A stretch of 49,317 nt of DNA from Verrucomicrobiales bacterium (GCA_029210205.1 JARGOD010000031.1:1-49317), one strand, 5' to 3'. Shown: positions 1 to 9,556, numbered from the stretch's first letter. Notes: a model not told the origin generated them from the sequence alone. A program made the numbers and translations.

Positions 1-13
1 GCTGGTTTCGGAA

Positions 14-27
14 AGGCCTGAAGGCCT
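14..27 (-). terminator. possible weak terminator hairpin of the sulfatase gene
   Basis: Inverted repeat with 5-bp arms (AGGCC / GGCCT) and a 4-nt loop, about 25 nt past the sulfatase stop codon. On the minus strand it is followed by only a short T stretch, so it is a weak candidate. The rest of positions 1-51 holds nothing else I can identify. Confidence 0.3.
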
Positions 28-51
28 CACTCCAACATGGTTGCCGGGAGT

Positions 52-1458
52 CTATTTTTCCCACGCCGCCCGGGCATTCGCCGTGATCTCGGCGTCGAGT
101 TCGATCATGCGGGCTTCGAGTTTGGCGACGACTTCGGGATTCGCTTCGGCGAGGTCAGTTTGTTCACCTTTGTCGGCGAGCAGGTCAAAGAGCAGAATTT
201 CAGGCGGCTTGGGATTTTTAGGTGCGGGTTTGTCCGATCGTTGATGAGGGCGCTTCACGAGAAGCTTCCACTTTCCCTGACGGAGCCCTTCGAGTTGTCC
301 GCGGGAGGTGTAGTAGACGAATTCGTCGCGCGGGGTCGAGCCGGTGGCGAGGAGAAGTGGCGAGGCGTCGAGTCCGTCGATTCTGTTTTCGCCGGGCAAT
401 GGGGTGTTTGTCAGGGCCGCAATCGTTGGAAGGAGATCGATCGTACCCATGAGTTCGTCGCATTCCGTGCCGGCAGGAATGGTGCCGGGTCCCCACATGA
501 CACAGGGGACGCGCTGCCCGCCTTCGAAGGTGGTGCCTTTGCCCTCCCGTAGTGGACCAGCAGATCCTCCGTGGTTCTCGAATTTTAACCAAGGGCCATT
601 GTCGGAGGTGTAAATCACGATGGTGTCTTTTTCGAGCTCCAGTTCACGCAGCGTGTCCATGATCCGGCCGACTTCCGCATCCATGTGCTCGATCACATTG
701 ATGTAGGCATTTTGGGGATCAGGATCGTAGACGTCGTCCGGCACATAGAGCGGGATGTGCGGCATGGAGTGGGGGAGGTAGACAAAAAACGGTTCGTCTT
801 TGTTCTCCTTGATGAAATCGATGGTCCGGTCGGTATAGCGGCGGGTCACCGTGCGCTGATCGACGGGAAGTTCGACAATCTCTTCATTTTCCATGAGTGG
901 GGTTTTCCACAGCGTCAGCGTTGACTCCTGGTCTCTCCAGAGATCGTCTGAGGAGGTTTTTGGTTTCCCTTTGTTGTCCGGGTGATTCATGTCATTTGAG
1001 TAGGGAATGCCGAAATAGGTGTCGAAGCCTAGCTGCTGAGGAAGCGTTTCGGGATGATGACCGAGGTGCCATTTTCCAAAGCAGGCGGTGGCGTAGCCCT
1101 GAGATTTGAGGTGATCAGCGATTGTGTATTCGTCTGGATTGAGGCCTTTGGTAGAATGGGGAAAGAGGACATGCTCATGCATGCTGACTCTTTTCGGGTA
1201 GGATCCAGTGAGAAGTGCGGCGCGGGAAGGCGTGCAGACAGGGGAGGCGACGAGGAAGTTGGTGAACTTGCGTCCTTCGGACGCCATTCGGTCGATGTTC
1301 GGCGTTTTGATTTTCGTCGATCCGAAGCACCCCAGATCGCCGTAGCCCTGATCATCGGCAAAAATGATAACGAAATTCGGTTTTTCGGCCGCGCCGGCGC
1401 CGGATGTGAGGAGATAGGAGCCGCAGAGCAACAGTGTTAGAAGAAGGGTTTTGAGCAT
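52..1458 (-). CDS. secreted sulfatase (arylsulfatase A-like, type I formylglycine enzyme)
   Basis: A 468-residue exported sulfatase that should hydrolyse sulfate esters, probably on sulfated polysaccharides or other organosulfates. Residues 1-24 form a signal peptide ending near AGAAEKPN. The metal site begins with the Asp pair D35-D36 (IIFADDQGYGDLG). The modification motif C75-T-P-S-R79, followed by AALLTG, is the canonical site where Cys is converted to formylglycine. Length fits the family. The frame stays open upstream as far as 1620, but the Met at 1458 begins the signal peptide, and the longer version would run up to the rpmE start, so 1458 is preferred. It is divergent from rpmE across about 160 bp. 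The maturase is not in the window and the substrate cannot be told. Sulfatases are abundant in marine Verrucomicrobiota and Planctomycetota. Confidence 0.93.
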   Translation of the reverse strand: MLKTLLLTLLLCGSYLLTSGAGAAEKPNFVIIFADDQGYGDLGCFGSTKIKTPNIDRMASEGRKFTNFLVASPVCTPSRAALLTGSYPKRVSMHEHVLFPHSTKGLNPDEYTIADHLKSQGYATACFGKWHLGHHPETLPQQLGFDTYFGIPYSNDMNHPDNKGKPKTSSDDLWRDQESTLTLWKTPLMENEEIVELPVDQRTVTRRYTDRTIDFIKENKDEPFFVYLPHSMPHIPLYVPDDVYDPDPQNAYINVIEHMDAEVGRIMDTLRELELEKDTIVIYTSDNGPWLKFENHGGSAGPLREGKGTTFEGGQRVPCVMWGPGTIPAGTECDELMGTIDLLPTIAALTNTPLPGENRIDGLDASPLLLATGSTPRDEFVYYTSRGQLEGLRQGKWKLLVKRPHQRSDKPAPKNPKPPEILLFDLLADKGEQTDLAEANPEVVAKLEARMIELDAEITANARAAWEK

Positions 1459-1618
1459 CCGCAAAGTGAACGGGAGGAAAATTTCGGTGGCAAGCTGAAT
1501 CGGAGCGGCTACGCGCGGGATCGGGAGCGGGATCTCTACGACGCAGGAGGCCCAACTTTCCGCTTGATCCCTTGATTCTTCGCGTCTACTTTCCGCCCCT
1601 TCTAAATTTACGACGGAC

Positions 1619-1873
1619 ATGAAAGCGGACCTTCATCCAGATTACAAAGAGGCAACGATCCAGTGCACTTGTGGCAGCATCATTCAGACGCGCTCCACGG
1701 TTCCTGACCTGCACATTGGTATTTGCTCAGCCTGCCATCCTTTCTTCACGGGTGAGCAGCGATTTGTCGATACCGCTGGACGCGTCGATAAATTCCAGAA
1801 GCGTTTCGGTGATTCCAAGTCCGCTGCCGGTGCTTCCGGCCGCCGCAAGAAGCCGAAACTTTCGGATCTTTAG
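1619..1873 (+). CDS. rpmE: 50S ribosomal protein L31 (zinc-binding, C+ type)
   Basis: An 84-residue ribosomal protein of the large subunit, at the subunit interface. It begins [16 protein letters not shown] and carries Cys16, Cys18, Cys36 and Cys39, the zinc ligands of the C+ form of L31. The central [26 protein letters not shown] stretch (about residues 34-59) is highly characteristic of L31. The C-terminal tail is longer and more basic than in E. coli, rich in Lys, Arg, Ala and Ser. It is followed by a strong terminator and then prfA, a common rpmE-prfA neighbourhood. The ATG at 1619 gives the expected N-terminus. Confidence 0.97.
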   Translation: MKADLHPDYKEATIQCTCGSIIQTRSTVPDLHIGICSACHPFFTGEQRFVDTAGRVDKFQKRFGDSKSAAGASGRRKKPKLSDL

Positions 1874-1903
1874 CGACTTTCTGACGGGAGACCGTCACTT
1901 GCG

Positions 1904-1945
1904 AACGGTGATGATGCCCTCGATGGGTGTTGTCGCCGTTTTTTT
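1904..1945 (+). terminator. strong rho-independent terminator after rpmE
   Basis: A 16-bp hairpin (5' arm 1904-1919, loop TCGAT at 1920-1924, 3' arm 1925-1940, several G-U pairs, GC-rich at both ends) runs directly into a T tract at 1939-1945. It ends rpmE transcription and implies that prfA has its own promoter. A smaller 5-bp hairpin (GACGG/CCGTC) lies at 1883-1896. Confidence 0.85.
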
Positions 1946-1984
1946 GTATACTGCCCCCTCGCTTCACTTCACTCATAAAATTCC

Positions 1985-3061
1985 TTGGACTACGGACCTC
2001 TCATTGAAAAAAAACGCTTTCGGATTCCCGAGTTGGAATCCTTCATGGCGCAGGATGGATTCTTTGACGATCCGAAGCAGGCGAGTGAATTGACGAAGGA
2101 GTATAATCGTACGAAGTCGCTCCTCGACGACTGGGCGACTCTCGCGAAGTCGAAGGATGATCTGGCAGACAACCGTGAACTTGCGAAGTCGGATGATCCC
2201 GACATGGCTGAAATGGCTGCCGAGGAGATTCCTGCTCTCGAAAAGTTGATCGAGGAGCTCGAATCGCGAGTTCAATACGCGCTTTTGCCACATGACCCAA
2301 CTGAGGATCGCGACGCTATCGTCGAGATTCGAGCCGGCACCGGTGGTGATGAGGCTTCACTTTTTGCCGGTGATCTTTATCGAATGTATCAGCGCTACGC
2401 TGAATCGCGCGGCTGGAAAGTTGAACCGGTCGAGGCGAGTCCCAGTGAGGTCGGTGGTTTTAAGGAGGTCGTGTTCAAGGTTTCCGGAGATGAAGTTTTC
2501 CGCTTCATGAAATATGAGTCTGGAGTGCATCGTGTTCAGCGAGTTCCCGATACGGAGACGCAGGGAAGAATTCACACTTCGACGGCGACGGTTGCTGTTT
2601 TACCGGAAGCCGAGGAAGTCGATGTCGAACTGAAAGCGGACGAACTGCACATTCAGGCGACCCGTGCGGGTGGCCCCGGAGGTCAGCACGTCAACACGAC
2701 TGACTCAGCTGTCCAGATCACGCACCTCCCGACCGGGATCATGGTGAAATGCCAGGACGGTCGAAGCCAGGGAAAGAATAAAGAAAAGGCGCTTCAAATT
2801 CTCAGGGCAAAGCTCCTCGAAACAAAGATTCGCGAAGAACATGAGAAGTATTCTGCGCACCGGAAAAATTTGATAGGGTCAGGTGGTCGTGAAGAAAAAG
2901 TGAGGACTTATAATTTCCCCCAAAACCGTCTGACCGATCACCGGGTAAATCTCACGCTCTATAATCTCGACCAGATCATGACCGGGGTATTGGAAGAGGT
3001 CGTAGGAACTCTTCAGGCTTCCGAGATGGAGGATCGACTGGCCGAGTTGGAAGCTTCGTAG
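1985..3061 (+). CDS. prfA: peptide chain release factor 1 (RF1)
   Basis: A 358-residue class I release factor that recognises UAA and UAG stop codons and triggers hydrolysis of peptidyl-tRNA. The GGQ catalytic motif is at 232-234 within RAGGPGGQHVNTTDSAV. The codon-recognition tripeptide is P188-D-T190 in RVPDTETQGRIHTS, the PxT form that marks RF1 rather than RF2 (SPF). The proposed start is a TTG at 1985. Translation from there (MDYGPLIEKKRFRI) matches the beginning of the helical domain, whereas the first ATG (2044) would remove 20 residues of it. No strong Shine-Dalgarno sequence is visible. A TATACT box at 1947-1952, at the edge of the rpmE terminator, could be the -10 element. RF1 does not read UGA, which matters for the UGA-containing genes further right. 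Confidence 0.95.
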   Translation: MDYGPLIEKKRFRIPELESFMAQDGFFDDPKQASELTKEYNRTKSLLDDWATLAKSKDDLADNRELAKSDDPDMAEMAAEEIPALEKLIEELESRVQYALLPHDPTEDRDAIVEIRAGTGGDEASLFAGDLYRMYQRYAESRGWKVEPVEASPSEVGGFKEVVFKVSGDEVFRFMKYESGVHRVQRVPDTETQGRIHTSTATVAVLPEAEEVDVELKADELHIQATRAGGPGGQHVNTTDSAVQITHLPTGIMVKCQDGRSQGKNKEKALQILRAKLLETKIREEHEKYSAHRKNLIGSGGREEKVRTYNFPQNRLTDHRVNLTLYNLDQIMTGVLEEVVGTLQASEMEDRLAELEAS

Positions 3062-3188
3062 AATCAGTCCTAGGCGATTTCCTCTTTCAATTTCACTCCT
3101 GGTTTTGATCCTGATAACGATAGAAGTCAGAAAGCAGGAAAAGTAAAATCGGCCTTTCCCCGTTCACTCCTCCGCGCCAAAGTAAGCC

Positions 3189-3668
3189 ATGAGCCATCGA
3201 TTCACCTATCGCCGCCGCGTTGAGTTTGCGGACACGGACATGGCTGGGATCATGCACTTTTCGAATTTTTTCAAATTCATGGAAGTTACTGAGCACGCCT
3301 TTTATCGCTCGATGGGCTTCTCGGTGCACCCTTTCAAGAAGGAGGACGACGGTTCTGATCCTCAGGTCGGCTGGCCCCGTGTGCACGCTTCGGCCGACTA
3401 CCGGCTGCCGCTTAATTTTGAAGAAGAGGTCGAGATTGAGCTTCTTGTTGAGGAAATCCGCAACAAGACGGTTGGTCTTTACTTTAACTTCTGGAAGAAT
3501 CCGGACAGTGAATCTGAGAAAATCATTGCGGCGACCGGCCGGTTCACGGTGGTCTGCGTAACCTTCGACGAAGAGTTGAGCCGCATGAAAGCGGTTGCGA
3601 TTCCTGACGAATGGCGCGACAAACTGACCGCTGCACCGGATGGTCTCATCCCCGCTCAAACCCCTTGA
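3189..3668 (+). CDS. hot-dog acyl-CoA thioesterase (YbgC/FadM-like 4HBT family)
   Basis: A 159-residue single hot-dog-fold protein expected to hydrolyse acyl-CoA thioesters in the cytoplasm. The N-terminal segment VEFADTDMAGIMHFSNFFKF (about residues 12-31) contains the 4HBT active-site pattern with the catalytic Asp (DTD) and the downstream GxxHFSNFF. Length is typical for the family. The 127-bp gap after prfA shows no clear terminator. The next gene starts 3 bp after its stop, so the two are probably co-transcribed. The true acyl substrate cannot be read from the sequence. A CoA ligase-like gene lies two genes downstream. Confidence 0.85.
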   Translation: MSHRFTYRRRVEFADTDMAGIMHFSNFFKFMEVTEHAFYRSMGFSVHPFKKEDDGSDPQVGWPRVHASADYRLPLNFEEEVEIELLVEEIRNKTVGLYFNFWKNPDSESEKIIAATGRFTVVCVTFDEELSRMKAVAIPDEWRDKLTAAPDGLIPAQTP

Positions 3669-3671
3669 TCA

Positions 3672-4235
3672 ATGGAAATTATGAATAGCTACGGATGGCT
3701 CTTTTTTGCCCTCGGAACAGTCCTCACCTGGGGACTTTATGGAATTTTCCTGCACATGGGCCAAGTCGGTATGGCCGATCCGGTGAATGGTCGCTACAAA
3801 GCATTTCTTTTCGTCGGGGTTGCTTACTTTTTGACCGCGGTTCTTGCGCCACTTGCGATTCTTGTGGTGCGTGGGTCGGACTGGAACTTTCCGGGTAAAG
3901 GCCTCTGGCTTTCACTCATCGCCGGAATTCTCGGTGCGATTGGAGCTTTCTTTGTGTTGCTCTCACTCGGAGCGCTGTTTGCTCAGGGGAACAAGAGCGC
4001 GCCCGCGATCGTCATGTCGATCATCTTCGCTGGTGCTCCGATCGTGAACGCGATTGTCTCCATGGTAATGCATCCCCCTGCAGGTGGTCTTGCCGGTATC
4101 CGCTGGCCATTCGTTCTCGGGATCGTTATGGCTGCTCTCGGCGGTTATCTCGTCGTGAAGTTCAAGCCGGACCCTGCACCGAAAGATCATGGTGAGAAGG
4201 TGGCGGCGACAAGTCCGGCGAAGACTTCCGATTGA
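3672..4235 (+). CDS. small DMT/EamA-like integral membrane protein
   Basis: A 187-residue protein with about five hydrophobic segments: near residues 6-28, 43-66, 76-104, 113-133 and 145-162. It ends in a charged, Lys- and Pro-containing cytoplasmic tail. The spacing and Gly-rich helices recall half-size drug/metabolite transporter (EamA) proteins, with about half the length of a full ten-helix transporter. It follows the thioesterase by 3 bp. A second Met at residue 4 could be the start. Substrate and function are unknown; the transporter label rests on overall character, not on a diagnostic motif. Confidence 0.6.
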   Translation: MEIMNSYGWLFFALGTVLTWGLYGIFLHMGQVGMADPVNGRYKAFLFVGVAYFLTAVLAPLAILVVRGSDWNFPGKGLWLSLIAGILGAIGAFFVLLSLGALFAQGNKSAPAIVMSIIFAGAPIVNAIVSMVMHPPAGGLAGIRWPFVLGIVMAALGGYLVVKFKPDPAPKDHGEKVAATSPAKTSD

Positions 4236-4291
4236 TTCGGTCATTCTCCCTGCTTGATTGACTCTCCCTTTACCGCGTATCGTGACCGCGA

Positions 4292-5563
4292 ATGGCAGAT
4301 CGACCGCGTATTGAAGAAGGACAACTAGGCAAGCTCCGGCATCTTCTTGCGGAGCTCCGCACAGGAAACGATTTTTATCGTCCCCGTCTCGAGAAGGCGG
4401 GGCTCGACGAGGGTGTTTCCTCGATCCGCGAATTCACTTCGCAGATGCCGTTTACGACGAAGATGGACCTCGTCTGGGATCGTGAGGAATTCCCTCCTTA
4501 CGGCACTAATTTGACCTACCCCATCTCGCAGTACTCCAGGTTCTGCCAAAGTAGCGGAACAACGCGCGGTCCGTTGCCCTCGCTGGACACGAACGAGAGT
4601 TGGTCGGCGATGCTCGATTGTTGGGATGCTGTCTTTGATGCTGCCGGAGTCGGGACTGATGAAGTGATCTTTTTTGCCTTCTCCTTCGGCCCCTTCCTCG
4701 GATTTTGGACTGCCTTTGAATCGGCGACCCGGCGCGGAAATCTTTCTATTCCGGGGGGAGGCCTTAGCAGCAAGGCGAGACTGCAGGCCATGGTGAACTA
4801 CGATGCCGAGGTGCTTTGCTGCACTCCGACTTATGCGCTGCGACTGGGCGAGGTTTTCGCGGCAGCGAAAAGCGAAGAAGTCGGAAGCTACCGCCTCAAA
4901 AAGATTGTCGTCGCGGGTGAGCCGGGAGGAAGTCTCCCCGAAGTAAGGGGTCGGATTTCGGATCTCTGGAAAGGGGCTGAGGTCTTCGATCATCATGGAA
5001 TGACCGAAGTTGGTCCGGTGACTCTTGAGCATCGTGAGCATCCTTTCAACCTTTGCGTGATCGAAGATGGCTATCTCGCTGAAGTCATTGACCGTGAGAC
5101 TCACAAAGAAGCGGAGCCGGGGCAGAAAGGCGAACTCGTCATCACGACATTGACGCGCACGGCCTGCCCGCTCCTTCGTTACCGAACCGGTGACCTCGTT
5201 GAAAAGAGTTTCTTTCAAGCGGAAGGAGAAGCGGAGCCGGTCTTTTGTTTGAAAGGCGGCATCCTCGGGCGCGTCGATGAAATGGTCGTGATCCGTGGAG
5301 TGAATATTTACCCGACGGCGGTGGAGAAAATCATCCGTGGCTTCCCTGATGTGGTGGAGTTTCAGGTGATTCAGACGACTCGCCATTCCATGGCCGAGTT
5401 AGAGGTCAGCCTCGAGGCCGGTCCGCGTGCTCCTGCTGATCTCGCTGAGCGTGTCGCAAGAGAGCTGGGCGATGCTTTCACGCTGCGAATTCCGGTTCGC
5501 CTTGTCGAGCCTGGATCACTTCCCCGATTTGAATTTAAATCCAAGCGATGGATCAAACAGTAG
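4292..5563 (+). CDS. phenylacetate-CoA ligase-like AMP-forming enzyme
   Basis: A 423-residue member of the ANL adenylating superfamily, close in length and motif set to PaaK. It should activate a carboxylic acid as its adenylate and transfer it to CoA. The phosphate-binding loop is SSGTTRGPLP (near residues 88-97). HHGMTEVGPVTLEH (about 234-247) is the aromatic/acidic motif that binds AMP. YRTGDLVE carries the ribose-binding Asp. GRVDEMVVIRGVNIYPTAVE is the hinge and C-terminal domain typical of PaaK-like ligases. No other phenylacetate genes are near, so the substrate is open. It lies 7 bp upstream of the ABC ATPase gene and may share its transcript. Confidence 0.82.
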   Translation: MADRPRIEEGQLGKLRHLLAELRTGNDFYRPRLEKAGLDEGVSSIREFTSQMPFTTKMDLVWDREEFPPYGTNLTYPISQYSRFCQSSGTTRGPLPSLDTNESWSAMLDCWDAVFDAAGVGTDEVIFFAFSFGPFLGFWTAFESATRRGNLSIPGGGLSSKARLQAMVNYDAEVLCCTPTYALRLGEVFAAAKSEEVGSYRLKKIVVAGEPGGSLPEVRGRISDLWKGAEVFDHHGMTEVGPVTLEHREHPFNLCVIEDGYLAEVIDRETHKEAEPGQKGELVITTLTRTACPLLRYRTGDLVEKSFFQAEGEAEPVFCLKGGILGRVDEMVVIRGVNIYPTAVEKIIRGFPDVVEFQVIQTTRHSMAELEVSLEAGPRAPADLAERVARELGDAFTLRIPVRLVEPGSLPRFEFKSKRWIKQ

Positions 5564-5570
5564 AGATAAA

Positions 5571-6257
5571 ATGAGTGAAGCAATTTTAGCCCTCGAGAAC
5601 GTTACGAAATGGTATCAGTCCGCTCCAGAGCGTCGTATCCTAGATGGTCTCAATCTAGAGGTTTCCGCCGGGGAGAGATTCGCGATAGTCGGTCCGTCAG
5701 GGTGTGGCAAGAGCACGCTATTGAATATCCTCGGGACACTTGATGCGCCCTCAGAGGGGAAAGTCATTGTTGATGGAGTTGAAACGGGCGGGTTGAGCGA
5801 GAAGGAAATTTCGGCGGTGCGTGCGGAGAAAATAGGTTTCATTTTTCAACTGCATCACCTCCTGCCGCAATGCACTGCGTTGGAAAATGTGTTAGTGCCA
5901 ACTTTGGCTTTGAATGACGGCTCGAGTCCGAAGGAAGCTTCCGAGAGGGCCCGGGCCCTTCTGGAACGAGTCGGCTTGGCGGATAAATTCGATAGTCAGC
6001 CCTCGGAACTTTCCGGAGGTGAGCGGCAGCGAGTTGCTGTGGTTCGGTCTCTGATCAATTCCCCGAAGCTTCTCCTCGCGGACGAGCCTACGGGTGCGCT
6101 TGACGAGGACAATGCCGCCAATTTAATTGAGTTACTGGTTGAACTGAATGATTCAGAAGGCCTAGCTCTGATCATTGTGACACATGATCGCTCGGTCGCG
6201 GAGTCGGTCGGAACGATTAGAACTTTGAATCGAGGGAAAATCGAAACAAACGCATGA
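5571..6257 (+). CDS. ABC transporter ATP-binding protein (LolD/MacB-type)
   Basis: A 228-residue ATPase that should power the FtsX-type permease encoded next. Walker A is G41-T49 (GPSGCGKST), the Q-loop Gln is 93, the signature LSGGERQ is at 147-153, Walker B ends at Glu172 (LLLADEP) and the H-loop His is 205. This is the LolD/MacB/FtsE subgroup, which drives mechanotransmission in the envelope rather than ordinary import. The frame is open further upstream inside the ligase gene, but the ATG at 5571 (MSEAILALENVTK) gives the standard N-terminus. The stop overlaps the permease start by 4 bp, indicating translational coupling. Confidence 0.92.
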   Translation: MSEAILALENVTKWYQSAPERRILDGLNLEVSAGERFAIVGPSGCGKSTLLNILGTLDAPSEGKVIVDGVETGGLSEKEISAVRAEKIGFIFQLHHLLPQCTALENVLVPTLALNDGSSPKEASERARALLERVGLADKFDSQPSELSGGERQRVAVVRSLINSPKLLLADEPTGALDEDNAANLIELLVELNDSEGLALIIVTHDRSVAESVGTIRTLNRGKIETNA

Positions 6258-9200
6258 GTAGTTTTCAGCTCATACTGAAATCGCTGTTTCACTACCGCTG
6301 GATCAATCTTTCGGTCCTGGCCGGGGTTGCCCTGACTTCGGCGATTTTGAGCGGAGCTCTCGTCGTTGGTGATTCGGTGAAAGAGAGCCTCCGGCAGAAT
6401 GCGGCGGCGAGGCTTTCTCAGATTGGGGCTGTCGTCGTTGGAGGTGAGAGATTTGTCAGTGATTCGCTTGCAGAAAGAGTTGCTGCTGAGTTGGGAAAAG
6501 ATGAAGTGATCGCACCGGTCTTGTTGATTGAAGCGACAGCGTCGAATCGCAGCGGAGGAAAGCGCGTCAACCAGGTCCAGGTCGTCGGGATCGATGATCG
6601 ATTCTGGAAGCTCTCAAACGGAGGGGTGGCTCCTGAAGGTTTTGACGATGATCGATGGATTGGGATCAATGAGCCGCTCGCGCAGCGCATCGGAGCAGAT
6701 GCGGGAGACACGCTTATTGTTCGAGTCGAATTGCCGGGCGCGCTTTCGAAGGATGCGCCGCTTTCCGGTGAGTCCGAGCAGACAACGCCGTTCACTGCCA
6801 AGATCTCATCGATTTTGAACAGCGATGAGTTCGGACTTTTTTCGCTCCGGGCTGAGCAGGTCCCGCCTTCGACTCTCTTTGTAAAGCGCAGCCGCCTTGA
6901 AGAAACGCTTGAGCAATCCGGCCGAATCAATTTGATTCTTGCCGGTCAGAAAACGGACACGACTGCTTTCAGCGAGGCTTTCGCCAATCAATGGAATCTC
7001 GATGATCTGCAACTCTCGGTAACCGATGCGGAAAGTAACGGCGTAAAGCAGCTCGTGAGTTCGCGGGTGTTTTTCGATGAGGCAATTGTGACGGCGCTTC
7101 AAGAAGTGGCGGAAGTCAGTTCTCCTGTGCTGACCTATCTCGCGACCGATATTCAGTCGGGTGAAAAGGCGACACCCTATTCCATGGTCGCCGCAGTCGG
7201 TCCGAAGTTGAATGACATTGTCGGATCTGAGATTGGAGATAACGAGATCGTTTTGTCCGAGTGGATTGCCGAAGACCTCGGGGCAAAGAGTGGAGACGAA
7301 GTGACTCTCGTCTACAACGTTGTCGGCCCCGGCCGAAATTTAGTTGAGCAGTCGAGGACTTTTAAGGTGGGCGCTATTTCAGCGATTGGAGAAAAGGGTT
7401 GGAGTGATACCTGGACTCCGGCGTTTCCCGGTATTTTTGATGTTGATGACCTCGATGACTGGGAGCCGGGGATCCCGATTGATCGGGACCGAATTCGTGA
7501 AAAAGATGATGAATTCTGGGACGACTACCGTGCCACTCCCAAGGCTTTCGTGAATCTGAAAGCGGGCCGTGAGATGTGGGCGAACCGGTTTGGAAACGCG
7601 ACCGCAGTTCGTTTCGAATTGAAGGACAAGGCCAGCCCAATTAGCGATCAGCTGCGGCCCCACCTTGACCTGACCACCCTTGGTATTACGATTCGTGACC
7701 TGCCTGCAGAAGCAGAAGCAGCGGTGTCTAGTTCCTTTGATTTCGGGGCACTGTTTGCGAGCATGAGTTTCTTTCTGATCGTAGCGGCGCTGGTTCTCAC
7801 AGGATTGGTTTTCGTGTTTGGAATTGAACAGAGAGCTTCTCAGATCGGGCTTCTCCTCGCAGTTGGCTTAACCCGGAAAGCCGTACGACGGCTTTTCACG
7901 ACGGAGGCCCTGATCCTTTCAGTCTTCGGCGCCGCGATTGGATTGCTTGGTGGCTATCTATACACGCGCCTCGCGCTCTACGGGATGTCCGGAGTTTGGC
8001 AGGAGGCTGCTGCGGGAATAGAATTTGTTTATCATCTCAATCCAGCAACGCTGTTGGCGGCCTTCTCGGGCACAGTCATCGTCGCGCTCGTGGTGGTTTG
8101 GTTTGCAAGCCGCCGCGCTTCGGCGGTGCAGCCCAGCCAGTTGATTTCAGGAAGCGAGGACTTGGAGCTATCATCGAATTCGAAAGGGAAGTGGGATTGG
8201 ATCAGTCTTGCGCTTGGTTTGTTAGGTGGCCTTGCTTGCCTCTTCTCCCCGAAGGTGCCTGGAACGATTGCGGAACAGGGAATGTTTTTTGGTGCCGGGT
8301 TTCTCATGACGGTGGCAGGAGTAGCGTTCTGCTCAATTTTAATTCGGGGATTTTTGAAGCCTTCCGAAGTGTTGAGGTCGCTCGGTGCATTGGGGCGTCA
8401 GCATACGGTTAGACGTCGTGGCCGCAGCCTTGCCGTGATTGGTCTCATGGCTGCCGGTGTTTTCATGGTGACCGCGATTAACTCTTTTCGGCTCGACGGT
8501 GAACGCGGCGCCGACCGCCGGGATTCGGGCACAGGTGGATTTGCTTTCGTCGGAGAATCGACACTTCCAATTTATGAGGACCTCAATAGCGAAGCAGGCC
8601 GGGAAAAGTATGGGCTTAACAACTTCGAGGAACTTTTCGAAGTTTTTCCTTTCCGCGTGAGTGATGGCGAGGATGCGAGCTGTCTCAATTTGAATCGCGC
8701 TCAACGCCCGAGGCTCATGGGTGTCAATGAAGCTCAGATTTCTACGCGGGAGCCATTTACCTTCACGAAATCCTTAGAGGATGGCACTGGATGGACGGCT
8801 CTGGCAGCAGAGATGGAGAGCGAAGGCGGGGTTCCCATTATTCCCGGAATTATCGATCAGAACACCGCGATCTATGCCTTGCAAAAGGCGATTGGAGATA
8901 CGGTCACCTATGAAACAGTTTCCGGTGCTTCCTTTGCGGTGCGGATTGTCGGTTTTCTCGACACCTCTATTTTGCAGGGAAGTCTCATCATTTCCGAAGA
9001 GAGTTTCATTCGCTATTTTCCCGATGCGGGAGGATATCAATTTTTCCTTCTCGACAGCCCTTCCGGGCAAAGACTTGATCCAGTGGCCTCTCACATGACA
9101 AGAATGTTCGGGGACCTTGGTCTTGAAATGCGACCGGCTTCAGATCGCTTGAACGAATTTAACGCTGTTCAGAATACCTACCTGAGCATTTTTTCAACTC

Positions 9201-9556
9201 TCGGCGGACTTGGGATTTTTCTGGGGACGCTTGGACTCGCCGTAATTGTAGGTCGAAATGTTCTTGAGCGTCGTGGTCAACTCGGGGTGATGCAGGCCAT
9301 GGGATTCTCGCGAGACCGACTTTCCGGAATGGTGTTGTCAGAGCATTGGTTTCTGCATGTGTCAGGAGTCATTCTCGGGCTTATCGCTGCGATTATTGCA
9401 ATTCTGCCGCAACTTTCAAAAGGAGCCTCATCGCTACCGTGGGGATTATTAATCGGGATCAATGGGGCCGTCCTCATTGGTGGACTCATTTTTTGTCTGA
9501 TGGCGGCCCGTTCCGTCGTGAAAGGAAATTTGATGGAGGCAATTCGAGAGGAATGA
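6254..9556 (+). CDS. large FtsX-family ABC permease (two FtsX domains)
   Basis: A 1100-residue inner membrane permease. An N-terminal transmembrane segment at about 18-40 is followed by a long extracytoplasmic domain. A first helix cluster spans about 495-660, including a segment near 500-525 and ASQIGLLLAVGLTRKAVRRLF, the conserved FtsX coupling-helix region. A second periplasmic domain follows, with a last cluster at about 975-1090 containing RRGQLGVMQAMGFSRDRL. Two coupling regions in one chain suggest a duplicated permease that works with one kind of ATPase, as in LolE/YbbP-like exporters. It overlaps the ATPase upstream and the secreted protein downstream by ATGA. Likely role: envelope lipid or lipoprotein extraction or export; the substrate is unknown. 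Confidence 0.87.
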   Translation: MSSFQLILKSLFHYRWINLSVLAGVALTSAILSGALVVGDSVKESLRQNAAARLSQIGAVVVGGERFVSDSLAERVAAELGKDEVIAPVLLIEATASNRSGGKRVNQVQVVGIDDRFWKLSNGGVAPEGFDDDRWIGINEPLAQRIGADAGDTLIVRVELPGALSKDAPLSGESEQTTPFTAKISSILNSDEFGLFSLRAEQVPPSTLFVKRSRLEETLEQSGRINLILAGQKTDTTAFSEAFANQWNLDDLQLSVTDAESNGVKQLVSSRVFFDEAIVTALQEVAEVSSPVLTYLATDIQSGEKATPYSMVAAVGPKLNDIVGSEIGDNEIVLSEWIAEDLGAKSGDEVTLVYNVVGPGRNLVEQSRTFKVGAISAIGEKGWSDTWTPAFPGIFDVDDLDDWEPGIPIDRDRIREKDDEFWDDYRATPKAFVNLKAGREMWANRFGNATAVRFELKDKASPISDQLRPHLDLTTLGITIRDLPAEAEAAVSSSFDFGALFASMSFFLIVAALVLTGLVFVFGIEQRASQIGLLLAVGLTRKAVRRLFTTEALILSVFGAAIGLLGGYLYTRLALYGMSGVWQEAAAGIEFVYHLNPATLLAAFSGTVIVALVVVWFASRRASAVQPSQLISGSEDLELSSNSKGKWDWISLALGLLGGLACLFSPKVPGTIAEQGMFFGAGFLMTVAGVAFCSILIRGFLKPSEVLRSLGALGRQHTVRRRGRSLAVIGLMAAGVFMVTAINSFRLDGERGADRRDSGTGGFAFVGESTLPIYEDLNSEAGREKYGLNNFEELFEVFPFRVSDGEDASCLNLNRAQRPRLMGVNEAQISTREPFTFTKSLEDGTGWTALAAEMESEGGVPIIPGIIDQNTAIYALQKAIGDTVTYETVSGASFAVRIVGFLDTSILQGSLIISEESFIRYFPDAGGYQFFLLDSPSGQRLDPVASHMTRMFGDLGLEMRPASDRLNEFNAVQNTYLSIFSTLGGLGIFLGTLGLAVIVGRNVLERRGQLGVMQAMGFSRDRLSGMVLSEHWFLHVSGVILGLIAAIIAILPQLSKGASSLPWGLLIGINGAVLIGGLIFCLMAARSVVKGNLMEAIREE

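Noticed and set aside
1459..1620. A longer N-terminus for the sulfatase
   Set aside because: The extra 54 residues have no signal or domain character and would extend to the rpmE start codon on the other strand; a clear signal peptide begins at 1458.
1930..1952. TTGTCG...TATACT as a complete prfA promoter
   Set aside because: The spacing is only 11 nt and the first box belongs to the terminator stem; only the TATACT box is retained as a possible -10.
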